64,000 nucleotides of DNA from Nostoc sp. CHAB 5834 (lineage in GTDB: Bacteria; Cyanobacteriota; Cyanobacteriia; Cyanobacteriales; Nostocaceae), in the NCBI GenBank assembly GCA_020829485.1, contig JAIVFU010000005.1, positions 91,526-155,525 on the forward strand, in the 5' to 3' direction. The notes beneath the pieces are model-generated. The model was given only the letters and a program-made list of their open reading frames with translations. It was not told the DNA's origin and did no database searches. Shown one piece after another: positions 42,454 to 51,758 of this stretch. How positions within the stretch are numbered: the first letter of the stretch is position 1; each line of letters opens with the position of its first letter. A program made the translations under genes and the position numbers.

Positions 42454-43473
42454 ATGGCTCCCGCCGTTTTCATTCAAAATTTGCAAAAGCGCTACGGCAC
42501 AGTGGTTGCCGTCCAAGATGTTTCCTTTCAGGTAGAACCAGGAGAAATTTTTGGTTTACTTGGCCCCAACGGTGCGGGTAAAACTACTACCTTGCGTGCT
42601 TTATGTACACTCACCACACCGGATGCTGGCAAAATCGAAGTATCTGGCATCTCTGTGTTAGATAATCCGAGAGTGGCAAGACAACGACTAGGCTATGTAG
42701 CGCAGGAAGTCGCTATAGATAAGGTGCTAACTGGAAAAGAACTACTGCAATTGCAAGCAGCACTTTATCACCTTCCACGCGCAGTAGCCAAACAGCGTAT
42801 TGAGACTGTATTAGATTTACTCGGTTTGCAAGAATACGCCAATAAAAAGACAGGAACCTATTCTGGGGGTTTACGCAAGCGCCTAGACTTGGCTGCTGGG
42901 TTACTCCATTCACCCGATGTTTTAGTCTTAGATGAGCCAACTGTAGGGCTTGACATAGAAACCCGTTTTGTGGTGTGGGATTTCCTGAGAAAATTACGCG
43001 CTTCGGGGACGACGGTAGTAATTACCAGCCATTACCTAGAAGAGGTTGACGCTTTAGCCGATCGCGTGGCGATTATAGATCGCGGCGTTGTAATTGCGGC
43101 TGGGACACCTTCACAATTGAAAGATCAAGTAGGGGGCGATCGCATCACCTTGCGAATCCGCGAGTTTTCCCCCATTGAGGAAGCAGAAATTGCCAAAAAC
43201 CTCTTGCAACCTTTACCGTTTGTGCAAGAAGTGATCATCAACAGCGCTCAAGGTAATTCCCTCAACTTGGTGGTGACACCTCAGAACGATGTTCTGATTA
43301 ACATACAGCAAGCGCTGAATACTGCTGGCTTGCCCATATTTGGCATAGCCCAATCTCGCCCCAGCCTCGATGATGTTTACCTCGCCGCGACAGGACGCAC
43401 ACTGATGGATGCAGAACTAGCAGCCGTTGCCACTCGCGATCCTAAAGCTGAGAAAAAGCAGAATATGAGATAG
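42454..43473 (+). CDS. ABC transporter ATP-binding protein, DrrA type
   Basis: 339 residues. Walker A GPNGAGKTTTL (~residues 38-48), signature YSGGLRKRLDLA, Walker B VLVLDEPTVGLD, switch His ITSHYLEEVDALADRVAI. The ~100-residue C-terminal extension (GGDRITLRIREFSP...FGIAQSRPSLDDVYLAATG) is that of DAN-type resistance ATPases. Pairs with the permease that begins 110 bases later; the two form an ABC-2 exporter for lipids, drugs or polyketides in other bacteria. Substrate unknown. Confidence 0.92.
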   Translation: MAPAVFIQNLQKRYGTVVAVQDVSFQVEPGEIFGLLGPNGAGKTTTLRALCTLTTPDAGKIEVSGISVLDNPRVARQRLGYVAQEVAIDKVLTGKELLQLQAALYHLPRAVAKQRIETVLDLLGLQEYANKKTGTYSGGLRKRLDLAAGLLHSPDVLVLDEPTVGLDIETRFVVWDFLRKLRASGTTVVITSHYLEEVDALADRVAIIDRGVVIAAGTPSQLKDQVGGDRITLRIREFSPIEEAEIAKNLLQPLPFVQEVIINSAQGNSLNLVVTPQNDVLINIQQALNTAGLPIFGIAQSRPSLDDVYLAATGRTLMDAELAAVATRDPKAEKKQNMR

Positions 43474-43474
43474 G

Positions 43475-43576
43475 GAATGAGGCATGGGGAAGATGAGGGA
43501 GAAATAACCAATCCCCAATTCCCAATCTTCAATCCCCAATTCCCCAATTCCCCACTCCCCACTCCCCACTCCCCAA
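43475..43576. repeat. CCCCAAT/CCCCACT heptamer repeats
   Basis: Degenerate CCCCAATTCC and CCCCACTC units fill the gap between the exporter ATPase and permease genes. Confidence 0.85.
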
Positions 43577-43582
43577 TTATTT

Positions 43583-44470
43583 ATGAGCGTTACTCCTAAA
43601 TCTGATATCAATTGGCAGCCGTTAGCATCGCCACAAGCAGATGCTAATGCTGCACCTAACTTTTTCGGTGAATTGGTACAAGAGACGCTGGCTTTAACTC
43701 GTCGCTTGTTTATTCAGTTACAACGCCGTCCCTCCACATTGGTTGCCGGAATTATTCAGCCGGTGATGTGGTTGGTGCTATTTGGTGCTTTATTTCAAAA
43801 TGCCCCCAAGGGATTGTTTGGCAGTACGACAAATTACGGGCAATTTTTGGCTGCTGGAGTAATTGTCTTTACAGCCTTTGCTGGGGCGCTGAATGCTGGT
43901 TTGCCCGTAATGTTTGACCGCGAGTTCGGCTTTTTGAATCGTTTGCTAGTAGCACCCTTAGCATCACGGTTTTCTATTGTCTTTGCTTCGGCAATCTTTA
44001 TCATCAGCCAAAGTTTGTTACAGGCAGCCGTAATTGTTGCAGCAGCAGCGTTTATTGGGGCTGGGCTACCAGATGCAACGGGTTTATGTGCGATCGCTTT
44101 AATTGTCTTTCTCTTAGCTTTGGGTGTAACAGCCATATCCCTCGGTTTGGCTTTCGCTCTACCCGGACACATTGAATTGATTGCAGTGATTTTCGTCACT
44201 AACCTACCATTATTGTTTGCTAGTACAGCTTTGGCTCCTCTATCCTTCATGCCTCAGTGGTTGCAGGTTGTGGCTACCCTAAATCCTCTCAGCTATGCGA
44301 TCGAACCGATTCGCTATTTGTATCTCCACAGTAGTTGGGGACTAAGTAGCGTAGTCATGCAAGCTCCTTGGGGTGATGTTACCTTCGGGGGAGCGTTGCT
44401 GGTATTGTTTGCCTTTGCCGTTGTCGCCTTACTGAGTATCCAACCCCAACTACGGCGGACTCTTGCTTAA
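43583..44470 (+). CDS. ABC-2 type permease (DrrB-like)
   Basis: 295 residues. After ~45 residues of cytoplasmic N-terminus (LALTRRLFIQLQRRPSTLVAGIIQPVMWL) come six hydrophobic segments; PLASRFSIVFASAIF and LATLNPLSYAIEPIRYLYL-like motifs are typical of ABC-2 permeases. Exporter partner of the preceding ATPase. Position of the start at ATG 43583 follows the heptamer stretch, without a clear ribosome site. Confidence 0.9.
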   Translation: MSVTPKSDINWQPLASPQADANAAPNFFGELVQETLALTRRLFIQLQRRPSTLVAGIIQPVMWLVLFGALFQNAPKGLFGSTTNYGQFLAAGVIVFTAFAGALNAGLPVMFDREFGFLNRLLVAPLASRFSIVFASAIFIISQSLLQAAVIVAAAAFIGAGLPDATGLCAIALIVFLLALGVTAISLGLAFALPGHIELIAVIFVTNLPLLFASTALAPLSFMPQWLQVVATLNPLSYAIEPIRYLYLHSSWGLSSVVMQAPWGDVTFGGALLVLFAFAVVALLSIQPQLRRTLA

Positions 44471-44506
44471 AGAGATAAAATAGAGCAATTTTAGGCTCAA
44501 AATCCC

Positions 44507-44887
44507 ATGAAAAAATCATTTTTACAAATTCCTAGACTCATTGTGGCTACCCTGGCAGGAATTAGCTTTGCTTCCTTGCTCATGGCTCAACCAAGTTCGG
44601 CTCAAGTCAGCAGCCCAGCCGATGCTTTTCCCAGTAATAATACAACAGACCAAAATACCGATCCCTTCTCCCGCACGAACTCAGATAATTTCAACATGTT
44701 TGATCTGATTCATCGGGCGAATTTCGGCACTCTTAACTGGGATTCTAACCAACAGAACGAACAACTAGACTCAGCCGCAGCAGCCTTTAAAGCAAGGCAG
44801 CAAAAACTAATTCGAGGTGAACAGCAAGCAGCTCCCAGTTCGCCATTGGTTATACCACAATCGGTTACACCAGCATCAGGTAACTGA
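44507..44887 (+). CDS. Secreted protein of unknown function
   Basis: 126 residues. Signal peptide IPRLIVATLAGISFASLLMAQPSSAQ with AXA-type cleavage after SSA-Q. The mature part is low-complexity, rich in N, Q, S, D (NTTDQNTDPFSRTNSDNFNMFDLIHRANFGTLNWD) and then a short helix (DSAAAAFKARQQKLIRGEQQAA). The motif FNMFDLIHRANFG is the most conserved-looking stretch. Small secreted proteins of this kind are common in cyanobacteria; function unknown. It lies 37 bases after the ABC permease and may be in the same operon. Confidence 0.8.
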   Translation: MKKSFLQIPRLIVATLAGISFASLLMAQPSSAQVSSPADAFPSNNTTDQNTDPFSRTNSDNFNMFDLIHRANFGTLNWDSNQQNEQLDSAAAAFKARQQKLIRGEQQAAPSSPLVIPQSVTPASGN

Positions 44888-44944
44888 ATTCCAACAAAGA
44901 ACCCCAAGCCTGTAGTGCAATGTCTAAGCTAATTTTGAGGGTTT

Positions 44945-44998
44945 GTAGTAAGCACTTCAGTGCTTAAAAAATAAGGACTAAAGTCCTCACTACGAACT
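44945..44998. repeat. Dispersed palindromic repeat
   Basis: GTAGTAAGCACTTCAGTGCT then GGACTAAAGTCCTCACTACG, related to the palindrome at 38226-38259. The gap 44888-45083 has nothing else. Confidence 0.7.
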
Positions 44999-45083
44999 TG
45001 TTGACCCATCAATTTTAAGTTGACAGACTATTAGGACTTGGGGCTGAGACTATTTAAAAAATCCTTAGTTATCAGGTAAAAAA

Positions 45084-45521
45084 CTACAGCCCAAGTGTAG
45101 CTAAAACATCGCTAGCGTGGGTGGTGGTATTTACACTAGTGTCAACATGGGTAATTTTGCCGTTGGGGTCAATTACGTAGGTGACGCGCTTGGCATAACC
45201 ACCGCCATCCACATCAAAAGCTGTGATGAGGGATTTGTCAGTGTCAGCCAGTAGGGGAAAATTCAAATCATATTTTTGGGTGAATGCTTGATGGGAGACT
45301 TCATCATCAGCACTGACTCCCAAGATTACAATATCTTTACCTTGATATTGAGACTGAGCATCCCGAAAACTACAGGCTTGTTTAGTACAACCTGGCGTAT
45401 CATCTTTGGGGTAAAAATACAAAACGACCGTTTTTCCCCTTAAATCAGATAGCGAGACTGTGTTGCCATTTGTATCTTTGGCGGTAAATGCAGGTGCATC
45501 CGTACCAACTGCTAGAGGCAT
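45084..45521 (-). CDS. Peroxiredoxin Q (BCP family)
   Basis: 145 residues. Peroxidatic Cys45 in DDTPGCTKQACSFRD with resolving Cys50 in the usual C-x4-C spacing of the PrxQ subfamily; active-site Thr42 and Pro43 precede it. LADTDKSLITAFDV and the late YVIDPNGKITHV are normal. Uses thioredoxin to reduce peroxides. Full length, cytoplasmic. Confidence 0.94.
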   Translation of the reverse strand: MPLAVGTDAPAFTAKDTNGNTVSLSDLRGKTVVLYFYPKDDTPGCTKQACSFRDAQSQYQGKDIVILGVSADDEVSHQAFTQKYDLNFPLLADTDKSLITAFDVDGGGYAKRVTYVIDPNGKITHVDTSVNTTTHASDVLATLGL

Positions 45522-45716
45522 AATTAACCTTTCCTGTTTCAGATTGTTGATGCACTTGAAATTTTACATTAATTTATAATCATTTAATATAATTACTAAA
45601 AAATAGCATAACTATACTTTTGTTAAGCAATTTTTGGTTAAATGAGGTAGTTGGTACAAGAAAAAATATATTCTTACATTAATCTTTCTCAGAAGAAAAA
45701 TTACTACCCATACACA

Positions 45717-46121
45717 ATGCCTGCTGTTGATTCCCAAAACCCAAATATTTTTGTCTATCCTCAAAGCACAGTAGACAGAGCCGAGCGATCGCTAGTGTGT
45801 TCACCCTTCAATTTATCTTTATTTGAAGTCATGGGACATCAGAGTGTGTCATTAACTGCGATCGCCCTAGAAAATGGCCTCAAGCAGGGCTATACTAAAC
45901 GCCCTTTATCAGAATTAGCCTGTGACAACGCCTTGGGCTGGCTGATTCAAGTGGGTGTATTACGCCGTGAAGTCGATGGTCAGGGGATTACAGATAGTTT
46001 TCGCCTCACCCCCTTGGGTCGCCAGTTGGTAGAACAATATCAGGGGAAAAATTGGCGGACACCTTCATGGCGCGATCGTTTATATGATGCTGTGATTCGT
46101 TGGTTGCGGATACCTTTTTAG
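45717..46121 (+). CDS. Conserved cyanobacterial protein (winged-helix-like)
   Basis: 134 residues from ATG 45717; the frame is open to a TTG 66 bases earlier without support. VYPQSTVDRAERSLVCSPFNLSLFEVMGHQSVSLTAIALENGLKQGYTKRPLSELACDNALGWLIQVGVLRREVDGQGITDSFRLTPLGRQLVEQY reads as a winged-helix-like fold (helix-rich front, then a two-strand wing DSFRLTPLG). Close relatives occur across cyanobacteria (Npun_F0494-like, from memory). Function unknown; could be DNA-binding. Confidence 0.8.
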   Translation: MPAVDSQNPNIFVYPQSTVDRAERSLVCSPFNLSLFEVMGHQSVSLTAIALENGLKQGYTKRPLSELACDNALGWLIQVGVLRREVDGQGITDSFRLTPLGRQLVEQYQGKNWRTPSWRDRLYDAVIRWLRIPF

Positions 46122-46338
46122 AATAAAAAACTAAAAAGTTAGGATTAGGGAATCAAAGGGAACAATATATACGGAAACGTCACATCTATTCATCAAGTCT
46201 TTACCATAATCATCTAATTGAAATTTCTGATGGTACTGGTAAAGAGATGATGCAGAGGAGAAGCGTACTGCTCTTGCAAGGGGGATAAATTATACAGGAA
46301 TTCTCCTCCTGTTCTCTATTCCCTGCTTCCCTGTTTTT
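46122..46338. other. Gap with no gene
   Basis: Nothing convincing here. A short AT-rich region leads into the MITE at 46339. Confidence 0.4.
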
Positions 46339-46491
46339 TATAGCGGTTCTCGCTTGGGTGCAGTACAGTTTTGACCTCACTTCCATTCCTCACTTCCTTT
46401 AAGGAGAGAGGCTTTGAATCTTACTCCCCAACGCTAGAAGGGAAGGGGCTGGGGGTTAGGTCTGTATTCCATGCAATTGGGAACCGCTATA
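46339..46491. mobile_element. MITE, TATAGCG...CCGCTATA type, copy 2
   Basis: TATAGCGGTTCTC (left) and GAACCGCTATA (right) are inverted repeats; the interior matches the element at 35222-35371 in reverse orientation, including AACGCTAGAAGGGAAG and GGGGGTTAGGTCTG. Flanked by TA on both sides. It is ~80 bases before cobQ. Confidence 0.85.
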
Positions 46492-46572
46492 ACTGATGGA
46501 CGGATTGCCATATAATTATTGTTAACTCCTAAAAATTCACCCCGTATCCTGAAAAACTAACGAATAACAACT

Positions 46573-48051
46573 ATGAAATCAATTATGGTGGTGGGGACAA
46601 CATCCCATGCAGGGAAATCACTTTTAACTACAGCTATTTGTCGCATTTTGTCGCGGCGTGGCTGGCGAGTGGCTCCCTTTAAAGGTCAAAATATGGCTTT
46701 AAATGCTTATGTCACTGCCAATGGTGGAGAAATTGGCTATGCCCAAGCAGTGCAAGCTTGGGCGGCGGGAGTCGTGCCTTGGGTAGAAATGAACCCAATT
46801 TTACTTAAACCTCAAGGGGATATGACTTCCCAAGTAATTATTAAAGGCAGGTCTGTTGGTAAAGTGAGTGCCTCAGATTACTACGAGCAATATTTTGACC
46901 TGGGGTGGCGGACAATTGAAGAATCGCTACAGCATTTAGGAACAGAATTTGACATGGTGGTTTGTGAAGGTGCCGGTAGTCCAGCAGAGATTAACCTCAA
47001 GCACCGAGACTTAACTAATATGCGGGTGGCAAAACATTTAAATGCGCCAACGATGTTAGTGGTTGATATTGATCGGGGTGGTGCTTTTGCCCATGTCGTG
47101 GGAACCTTAGAGTTATTAGAACCAGAAGAACGCGCCTTAATTAAGGGTGTAGTAATTAACAAGTTCCGAGGACAGCGATCGCTCCTAGATCCAGGGATAA
47201 AATGGTTAGAAGAACGCACAGGTATTCCCGTTGTCGGTGTTATACCCTACTTACAACAAGTGTTTCCAGCAGAAGACTCCCTTGATTTGCTAGAACGTGA
47301 ATCGCATAAAGGCCAAACTGACCTCAACATTGCCGTCATTCGCTTACCCAGAATTGCCAATTTTACCGACTTTGACCCCCTGGAATCAGAAAGTACAGTT
47401 TCAGTAAAATATCTCAGTCCTAAGCAAGATTTAGGACATCCAGACGCAGTAATTATCCCAGGTACAAAAACCACAATTGCTGATTTGCTACTGCTGCAAA
47501 AAAGCGGTATGGCAGAAGCTATCCAACACTATGCTGCTTCTGGCGGAACGGTTTTAGGCATCTGCGGTGGGTATCAAATGCTCGGTCAAATCATCGCTGA
47601 TCCTGAAGGGATAGAGGGACAAGCAGGCAGGTATCAGGGGTTAAATCTTTTACCAATCAGAACCGTAATTACCGGACAAAAAATCGCCCGCCAGCGCCAA
47701 GTTAGCTCAAATTATCCGCAACCGGGCTTGCCAGTAAATGGCTTTGAAATTCACCAAGGGCGATCGCGCATCGAACAGCAAGGTATAGACCCTCAATCGT
47801 ACCATGCCCTATTTGACGATATTAATTTAGGGTTAGTGGATAGTTGTCAATCAGTTTGGGGTAGTTACCTCCACGGACTTTTTGACAACGGCCCTTGGCG
47901 ACGCGCTTGGTTAAATCGCCTCCGTCAACAGCGCGGTTTAAAATCTTTGCCCACCGGAGTTGCTAACTACCGTGAACAGCGAGAGCAGATTTTGGACTCT
48001 CTAGCCACTGAAGTAGAAAGCCATTTAGATTTAACTCCATTTTTGTCTTAA
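46573..48051 (+). CDS. cobQ: Cobyric acid synthase CobQ
   Basis: 492 residues. The N-terminal dethiobiotin-synthetase-like NTPase domain has MVVGTTSHAGKSLLTTAI (P-loop) and APFKGQNMALNAYV; the C-terminal glutamine-amidotransferase domain has the Cys in GTVLGICGGYQMLGQ (~336) and a His in YLHGLFDNG. CobQ makes four successive amidations of the corrin ring in B12 synthesis. No B12 riboswitch is visible upstream. Full length; not near other cob genes. Confidence 0.95.
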   Translation: MKSIMVVGTTSHAGKSLLTTAICRILSRRGWRVAPFKGQNMALNAYVTANGGEIGYAQAVQAWAAGVVPWVEMNPILLKPQGDMTSQVIIKGRSVGKVSASDYYEQYFDLGWRTIEESLQHLGTEFDMVVCEGAGSPAEINLKHRDLTNMRVAKHLNAPTMLVVDIDRGGAFAHVVGTLELLEPEERALIKGVVINKFRGQRSLLDPGIKWLEERTGIPVVGVIPYLQQVFPAEDSLDLLERESHKGQTDLNIAVIRLPRIANFTDFDPLESESTVSVKYLSPKQDLGHPDAVIIPGTKTTIADLLLLQKSGMAEAIQHYAASGGTVLGICGGYQMLGQIIADPEGIEGQAGRYQGLNLLPIRTVITGQKIARQRQVSSNYPQPGLPVNGFEIHQGRSRIEQQGIDPQSYHALFDDINLGLVDSCQSVWGSYLHGLFDNGPWRRAWLNRLRQQRGLKSLPTGVANYREQREQILDSLATEVESHLDLTPFLS

Positions 48052-48119
48052 ACTAAGTGCATAAATCCAATTCGCAATTCGCAATAAAAATCGCACATTT
48101 TTTCGCTCACAGTATTATT

Positions 48120-48165
48120 AGTCATTTGCTAATGACCAATGACCAATGACCAATGACCAATAACT
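48120..48165. repeat. CCAATGA heptamer array
   Basis: Five CCAATGA/CTAATGA units directly before the ferredoxin gene; the ATG of that gene is formed at the end of the array. Confidence 0.85.
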
Positions 48166-48166
48166 A

Positions 48167-48403
48167 ATGATTGTTCGTGTCCGCTTTTTACCAGATGATG
48201 TCACAGTAGATGCCGAAGTGGGAGAAGCCCTATTAGATGTAGCAGACCGGGCTGGGGTATTTATTCCCACCGGTTGTCTAATGGGGTCTTGTCACGCTTG
48301 CACCATCGAATTAGAGGATGGAGAAATCATCCGCGCTTGTATCAGCGCAGTACCGCCACGCGAGGAATTGACGATTAATTTGTTTAGCGACCCAACTTGG
48401 TAA
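48167..48403 (+). CDS. Plant-type [2Fe-2S] ferredoxin
   Basis: 78 residues. Ligands Cys37, Cys42, Cys45 in TGCLMGSCHACTIEL and Cys58 in IIRACISAV. The last Cys lies closer than usual (13 residues after Cys45), so the spacing differs from PetF. No N-terminal extension and a short C-terminus. Likely a small electron carrier for a specific reductase; partner unknown. Relatives occur as single genes in Nostocales. Confidence 0.85.
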   Translation: MIVRVRFLPDDVTVDAEVGEALLDVADRAGVFIPTGCLMGSCHACTIELEDGEIIRACISAVPPREELTINLFSDPTW

Positions 48404-48460
48404 TTTTTTAACCCTCTAAGTTCAGAAAATCAGATGAAGAAATAGAGGAGAAAAGACAAG

Positions 48461-48664
48461 ATGAGTAAGCTTAAATACCAAATGATGATTCAGTGGTCTG
48501 ATGAAGATGATTGCTTCTTAGTAGGATTCCCTGATTTTCCAGGACAACGCTGGCGGACTCATGGCGATACTTACGAGTTAGCTGTGGCAAATGGAATTGA
48601 GGCTTTAGAGTCTCTAATTATTGCTTACGAAGCTCTAGGTGATCCACTTCCAGAACCAACGTAA
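48461..48664 (+). CDS. HicB-like protein without adjacent HicA
   Basis: 67 residues: MMIQWSDEDDCFLVGFPDFPGQRWRTHGDTYELAVANGIEALESLIIAYEALGDPLPEPT is the HicB-family half-RNase-H fold. There is no C-terminal DNA-binding domain and no HicA-like toxin next to it, so it is an orphan antitoxin or has another partner. The start has a good ribosome site (AGAGGAGAAA). Confidence 0.85.
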   Translation: MSKLKYQMMIQWSDEDDCFLVGFPDFPGQRWRTHGDTYELAVANGIEALESLIIAYEALGDPLPEPT

Positions 48665-48838
48665 GTAGAGTGCCTTAACGCGATTGAGTAGGTGGTAACT
48701 AATGCTGAACAATTTGCGCGATCGCGGGTTATTTTGGTTTAAATAGTATTTTTACGTGTTATTACTGTTTTTTTACATTTAAAGAATTTTTATATTTAAG
48801 GACTAGGAATCTTATCCTCACAACGGGCAATAGTTAAT

Positions 48839-49180
48839 ATGTCAAATCCAAGAGTTGCAAAAATTATACGTAAATTTGCAAGAACTAAAGAATCAAGAAA
48901 CATACAACACTACCAAGAGTTTGTAAATGATGGCTACAACTATATACTCAATCCAAAAAGCAAGGAATTACATCATGTTAATCTAAGTGATTTCTTTGCT
49001 TCTCACGATAATCTTAGATTCGCAAATTTGGAAGAGTTCTGGGGTATTTATAATTTAGACGATGATAGCCCAATTCACGATTGTAAGGACGGTACAGAAA
49101 TCCCGCTCTACTGCCATGAAACTAATGAGTTTATTGAAAATTATACACTCAATAAATGTAAACACTGTTTTCCAGCGTAG
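48839..49180 (+). CDS. Hypothetical protein with Cys-His cluster
   Basis: 113 residues. KYHQEF-like N-terminus (RKFARTKESRNIQHYQEFVNDGYNYILN) and ending in YCHETNEFIENYTLNKCKHCFPA. The Cys and His residues near the end (C, H, CxxC) could bind a metal. No family is recognised. It has no strong ribosome site (AATAGTTAAT before ATG). Codon use is not unusual. Confidence 0.6.
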   Translation: MSNPRVAKIIRKFARTKESRNIQHYQEFVNDGYNYILNPKSKELHHVNLSDFFASHDNLRFANLEEFWGIYNLDDDSPIHDCKDGTEIPLYCHETNEFIENYTLNKCKHCFPA

Positions 49181-49390
49181 TGTTAACCATTAATTCTATT
49201 CAGAATTAATGTTTGCATTTACTGAGCAAAGGTACAACCAAGCATGTGCAGAGCGTTACAATCGTAGCCACAACGACTTTATAACGGTGTAAGATAGAAC
49301 ATTCTCCAACCTTAAAAAATCTATATTTTTCCATCAGACAGCAAGAAACTTTTACACCTTGTTTCCTACTGCCTGTTTTTGCTATCTATA

Positions 49391-49834
49391 TCAATTAGCT
49401 TTAACATTCAGCGCATATTCCTTAAACCTTTCCAAATCAGCTTGAATTGTCGATTCAACTATCCGCCCCAAAAACAAGTTATCCATAATTTTGCCAATAA
49501 TACCGGGGATAGCGTAGGAAATGGTCATTTTGACAATACTACTATTGTTGCGATCGTAAAAGCGAATTGCTCCCTGATTCGGCAAACCATCAATCGATTC
49601 CCATTGGATAATTTGGTTGGGAATAACTTTGAGAATTCGGGATTTCCAAGTAAATTCTAGACTGCCCGTCTTCAGTTTCCAAAGAGATATATCTGGATTA
49701 TCTGGCAGAATTTTCACCGAATCAATCCACTTCATCCACCGGGGCATTTGCTCCAAATCAGACCAGAGGCTCCATACTAAATCTATAGGAGCGTCTACTT
49801 CTACCTGCACAGTATGCTCTAACCAATCTGACAT
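49391..49834 (-). CDS. SRPBCC-family protein (polyketide cyclase/START-like)
   Basis: 147 residues: LEHTVQVEVDAPIDLVWSLWSDLEQMPRWMKWIDSVKILPDNPDISLWKLKTGSLEFTWKSRILKVIPNQIIQWESIDGLPNQGAIRFYDRNNSSIVKMTISYAIPGIIGKIMD is the helix-grip fold core. It lies 43 bases after crtQ on the same strand, an arrangement seen in many cyanobacteria, so it may bind a carotenoid or other lipid. Exact ligand unknown. Confidence 0.88.
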   Translation of the reverse strand: MSDWLEHTVQVEVDAPIDLVWSLWSDLEQMPRWMKWIDSVKILPDNPDISLWKLKTGSLEFTWKSRILKVIPNQIIQWESIDGLPNQGAIRFYDRNNSSIVKMTISYAIPGIIGKIMDNLFLGRIVESTIQADLERFKEYALNVKAN

Positions 49835-49876
49835 TCTCTCTTCTTCCTTCGCGCCCTTTGCGCCTTTTGCGGTTCG

Positions 49877-51313
49877 TCAATTCTTCAAACTCTCCAAAAT
49901 CACCTTTGCTGCCCGCCGTCCAGAAATAGTAGCACCTTCCATGCTGTCGATGTAATCTTGCTGAGTATAACTTCCTGCAAGGAAGAAATTATCTACTGGT
50001 GTCTTTTGGTTGGGACGATACGCATCCATCCCTGGCGCTTCTCGGTAGAGAGACTGAGCAAGTTTTACCACACTGTACCAAGTCATATTTAGCTCCCGCG
50101 ACGAGGGAAACAGTTCATGCACTTGCTTAAGGACATGCTGTGCGATCGCTTCATTACTTTGTGCAATAAACGGATCTCCTGGTGTCAGCACCAGTTGTAA
50201 CAATGAACCCTGTCCTGGGCGATAATAATCAGCAGGGCTAGTCAACGCCAAATCGGCAAAACAAGAAAAGTCAGCATCGGCTGTATATAACAAATTATCA
50301 ATTCCAGCCGCGTGATTTAACTGTTTACGTTGCTCTCCATCGTTGAGTTCCGTTACCCAGCCATCGAAGCGTAACTGCACTGTTGCCACTGGCACTGCAT
50401 CTAGTTTGTAAATATTGTCAAATTCTGACCACTTACGCCACTCGTGGGGTAGGATGCGTTGAATTCCTGGAACATCACAGGCAAAGACATAAGCATCAGC
50501 AGTGATAGTTTCTACTGCTTCACCTTGGGCAACTACTATACCGGTGACGCGGGTTTGTTCATCTGATGTAAATTGAATTTCTCGAACTTGCCGACGTGTG
50601 TAAACTTTGGTGCCTCTGACTTCCAGATATTCCAGAATGGGCTTGTGCAAATACTCAGATGGAGAACCTTCCAGCATCCGCAACTTCGACGCTTCGGTTC
50701 TGACTGCAAATAGCTGAAAGATGGTTAGCATACAACGGGCAGACATATTTTCGCAGTCGATAAAACCAAGTGCGTAGGCAATGGGGTTCCACAGGCGCTT
50801 GATACTACTATTATTACCGCCATGACTGCGGAACCAGTCGGCAAAGCTGACTTTATCTAAGTCGCGGATGTTTTTCATCGCCCCGTTAAAGTCTACTAAG
50901 CCGCGTACTATGGGGCTAGTTCCTAATGCCAGTGCATTTTGTAACTTATCTTGTAAAGAGAGTTGGGAAGTGGTGAAAAATGCTTTTAACCCATTAAAAG
51001 GCGCACCCATGACGAAGCGAAAATCTAAAGCACCAATTCTTCCCCCTTGATTTATGAAAGTATGGGTATGCTGCTTCGGGCGTAGGTTTTCTAGCGCCCC
51101 CACTTTCTTCATCAATTCTAGAAGCTGCTTGTAGTTGCCGAAAAATACATGCAGCCCCATTTCTAGATGGTTGCCATCTCCATCAACCCAACTGCCAACT
51201 TTACCACCCACAAACGGACGAGACTCAAAAATCTCTACTTCACAACCAGCATCAGCTAAATCTACTGCGGTTGCTAGCCCAGCCAGTCCCGCACCTACGA
51301 TTGCAACACGCAT
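49877..51313 (-). CDS. crtQ: Zeta-carotene desaturase
   Basis: 478 residues. N-terminal FAD motif [30 protein letters not shown], then [26 protein letters not shown], and the C-terminal [27 protein letters not shown] typical of plant-type desaturases. CrtQ converts 9,9'-di-cis-zeta-carotene to 7,9,9',7'-tetra-cis-lycopene, with electrons going to quinone. The N-terminus ([25 protein letters not shown]) separates CrtQ from CrtP. Membrane-associated. Operon with the SRPBCC gene. Confidence 0.92.
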   Translation of the reverse strand: MRVAIVGAGLAGLATAVDLADAGCEVEIFESRPFVGGKVGSWVDGDGNHLEMGLHVFFGNYKQLLELMKKVGALENLRPKQHTHTFINQGGRIGALDFRFVMGAPFNGLKAFFTTSQLSLQDKLQNALALGTSPIVRGLVDFNGAMKNIRDLDKVSFADWFRSHGGNNSSIKRLWNPIAYALGFIDCENMSARCMLTIFQLFAVRTEASKLRMLEGSPSEYLHKPILEYLEVRGTKVYTRRQVREIQFTSDEQTRVTGIVVAQGEAVETITADAYVFACDVPGIQRILPHEWRKWSEFDNIYKLDAVPVATVQLRFDGWVTELNDGEQRKQLNHAAGIDNLLYTADADFSCFADLALTSPADYYRPGQGSLLQLVLTPGDPFIAQSNEAIAQHVLKQVHELFPSSRELNMTWYSVVKLAQSLYREAPGMDAYRPNQKTPVDNFFLAGSYTQQDYIDSMEGATISGRRAAKVILESLKN

Positions 51314-51587
51314 TCCGTCGTTCCTTTTCAGTTTCTTTACAGATTGTAACTGGGTTGGTGTCGGAATTTGCTACTTAATATCAACTCCACGAGCATATTA
51401 AAGCATGGCAATTTCAATACTAAAACCTTTTTGATTGCTGGTTTTAGTCCCAGCAATTGACCAGACGCGAGAAAAACGCGTCTGTATCAGCTAGACAAAC
51501 TTTTGTCCATAGCAGCGGACTCAAAAAAGTATCATAGCTATTTTTTGGTAACAAAGCAGTTATCTGGTAAGTCGTGAAAGCAACTTC

Positions 51588-51758
51588 TTACTTATTTACA
51601 TCTTTGTCGTCATCGGAGACAGGCAAACTTCTAATCAGTTCACGAATCACATCGGTTGCGGGTCTACCTGTTTGCTGACAATATTTTTCTAGCTTTTCCG
51701 CTTCTTGTGTTGCGAGATTGACAGTTATACGTTTAACAGCCCATTTTTTATTTGTCAT
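51588..51758 (-). CDS. Ribbon-helix-helix (CopG/Arc-type) small protein
   Basis: 56 residues from ATG 51758 (or 58 from ATG 51764). MTNKKWAVKRITVNLATQEA begins with a basic beta-strand (KRITVNL) and two helices follow (EAEKLEKYCQQTGRPATDVIRELIRSL), the full RHH pattern. Ends SDDDKDVNK. It would be a dimeric DNA-binding repressor or a toxin partner; no toxin is adjacent. Start has no strong ribosome site. Confidence 0.75.
   Translation of the reverse strand: MTNKKWAVKRITVNLATQEAEKLEKYCQQTGRPATDVIRELIRSLPVSDDDKDVNK

Noticed and set aside
43377..43611. Reverse open frames between the exporter genes
   Set aside because: They translate heptamer repeats (GSGEWG, GNWGLGIGNWG type) and overlap the exporter genes.
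46492..46572. Cobalamin riboswitch before cobQ
   Set aside because: No B12-box-like sequence is seen; the gap is short and filled by a MITE.
49209..49292. 27-codon frame MFAFTEQRYNQA...
   Set aside because: No ribosome site and no recognised family; could be a transposase remnant, but nothing supports that.
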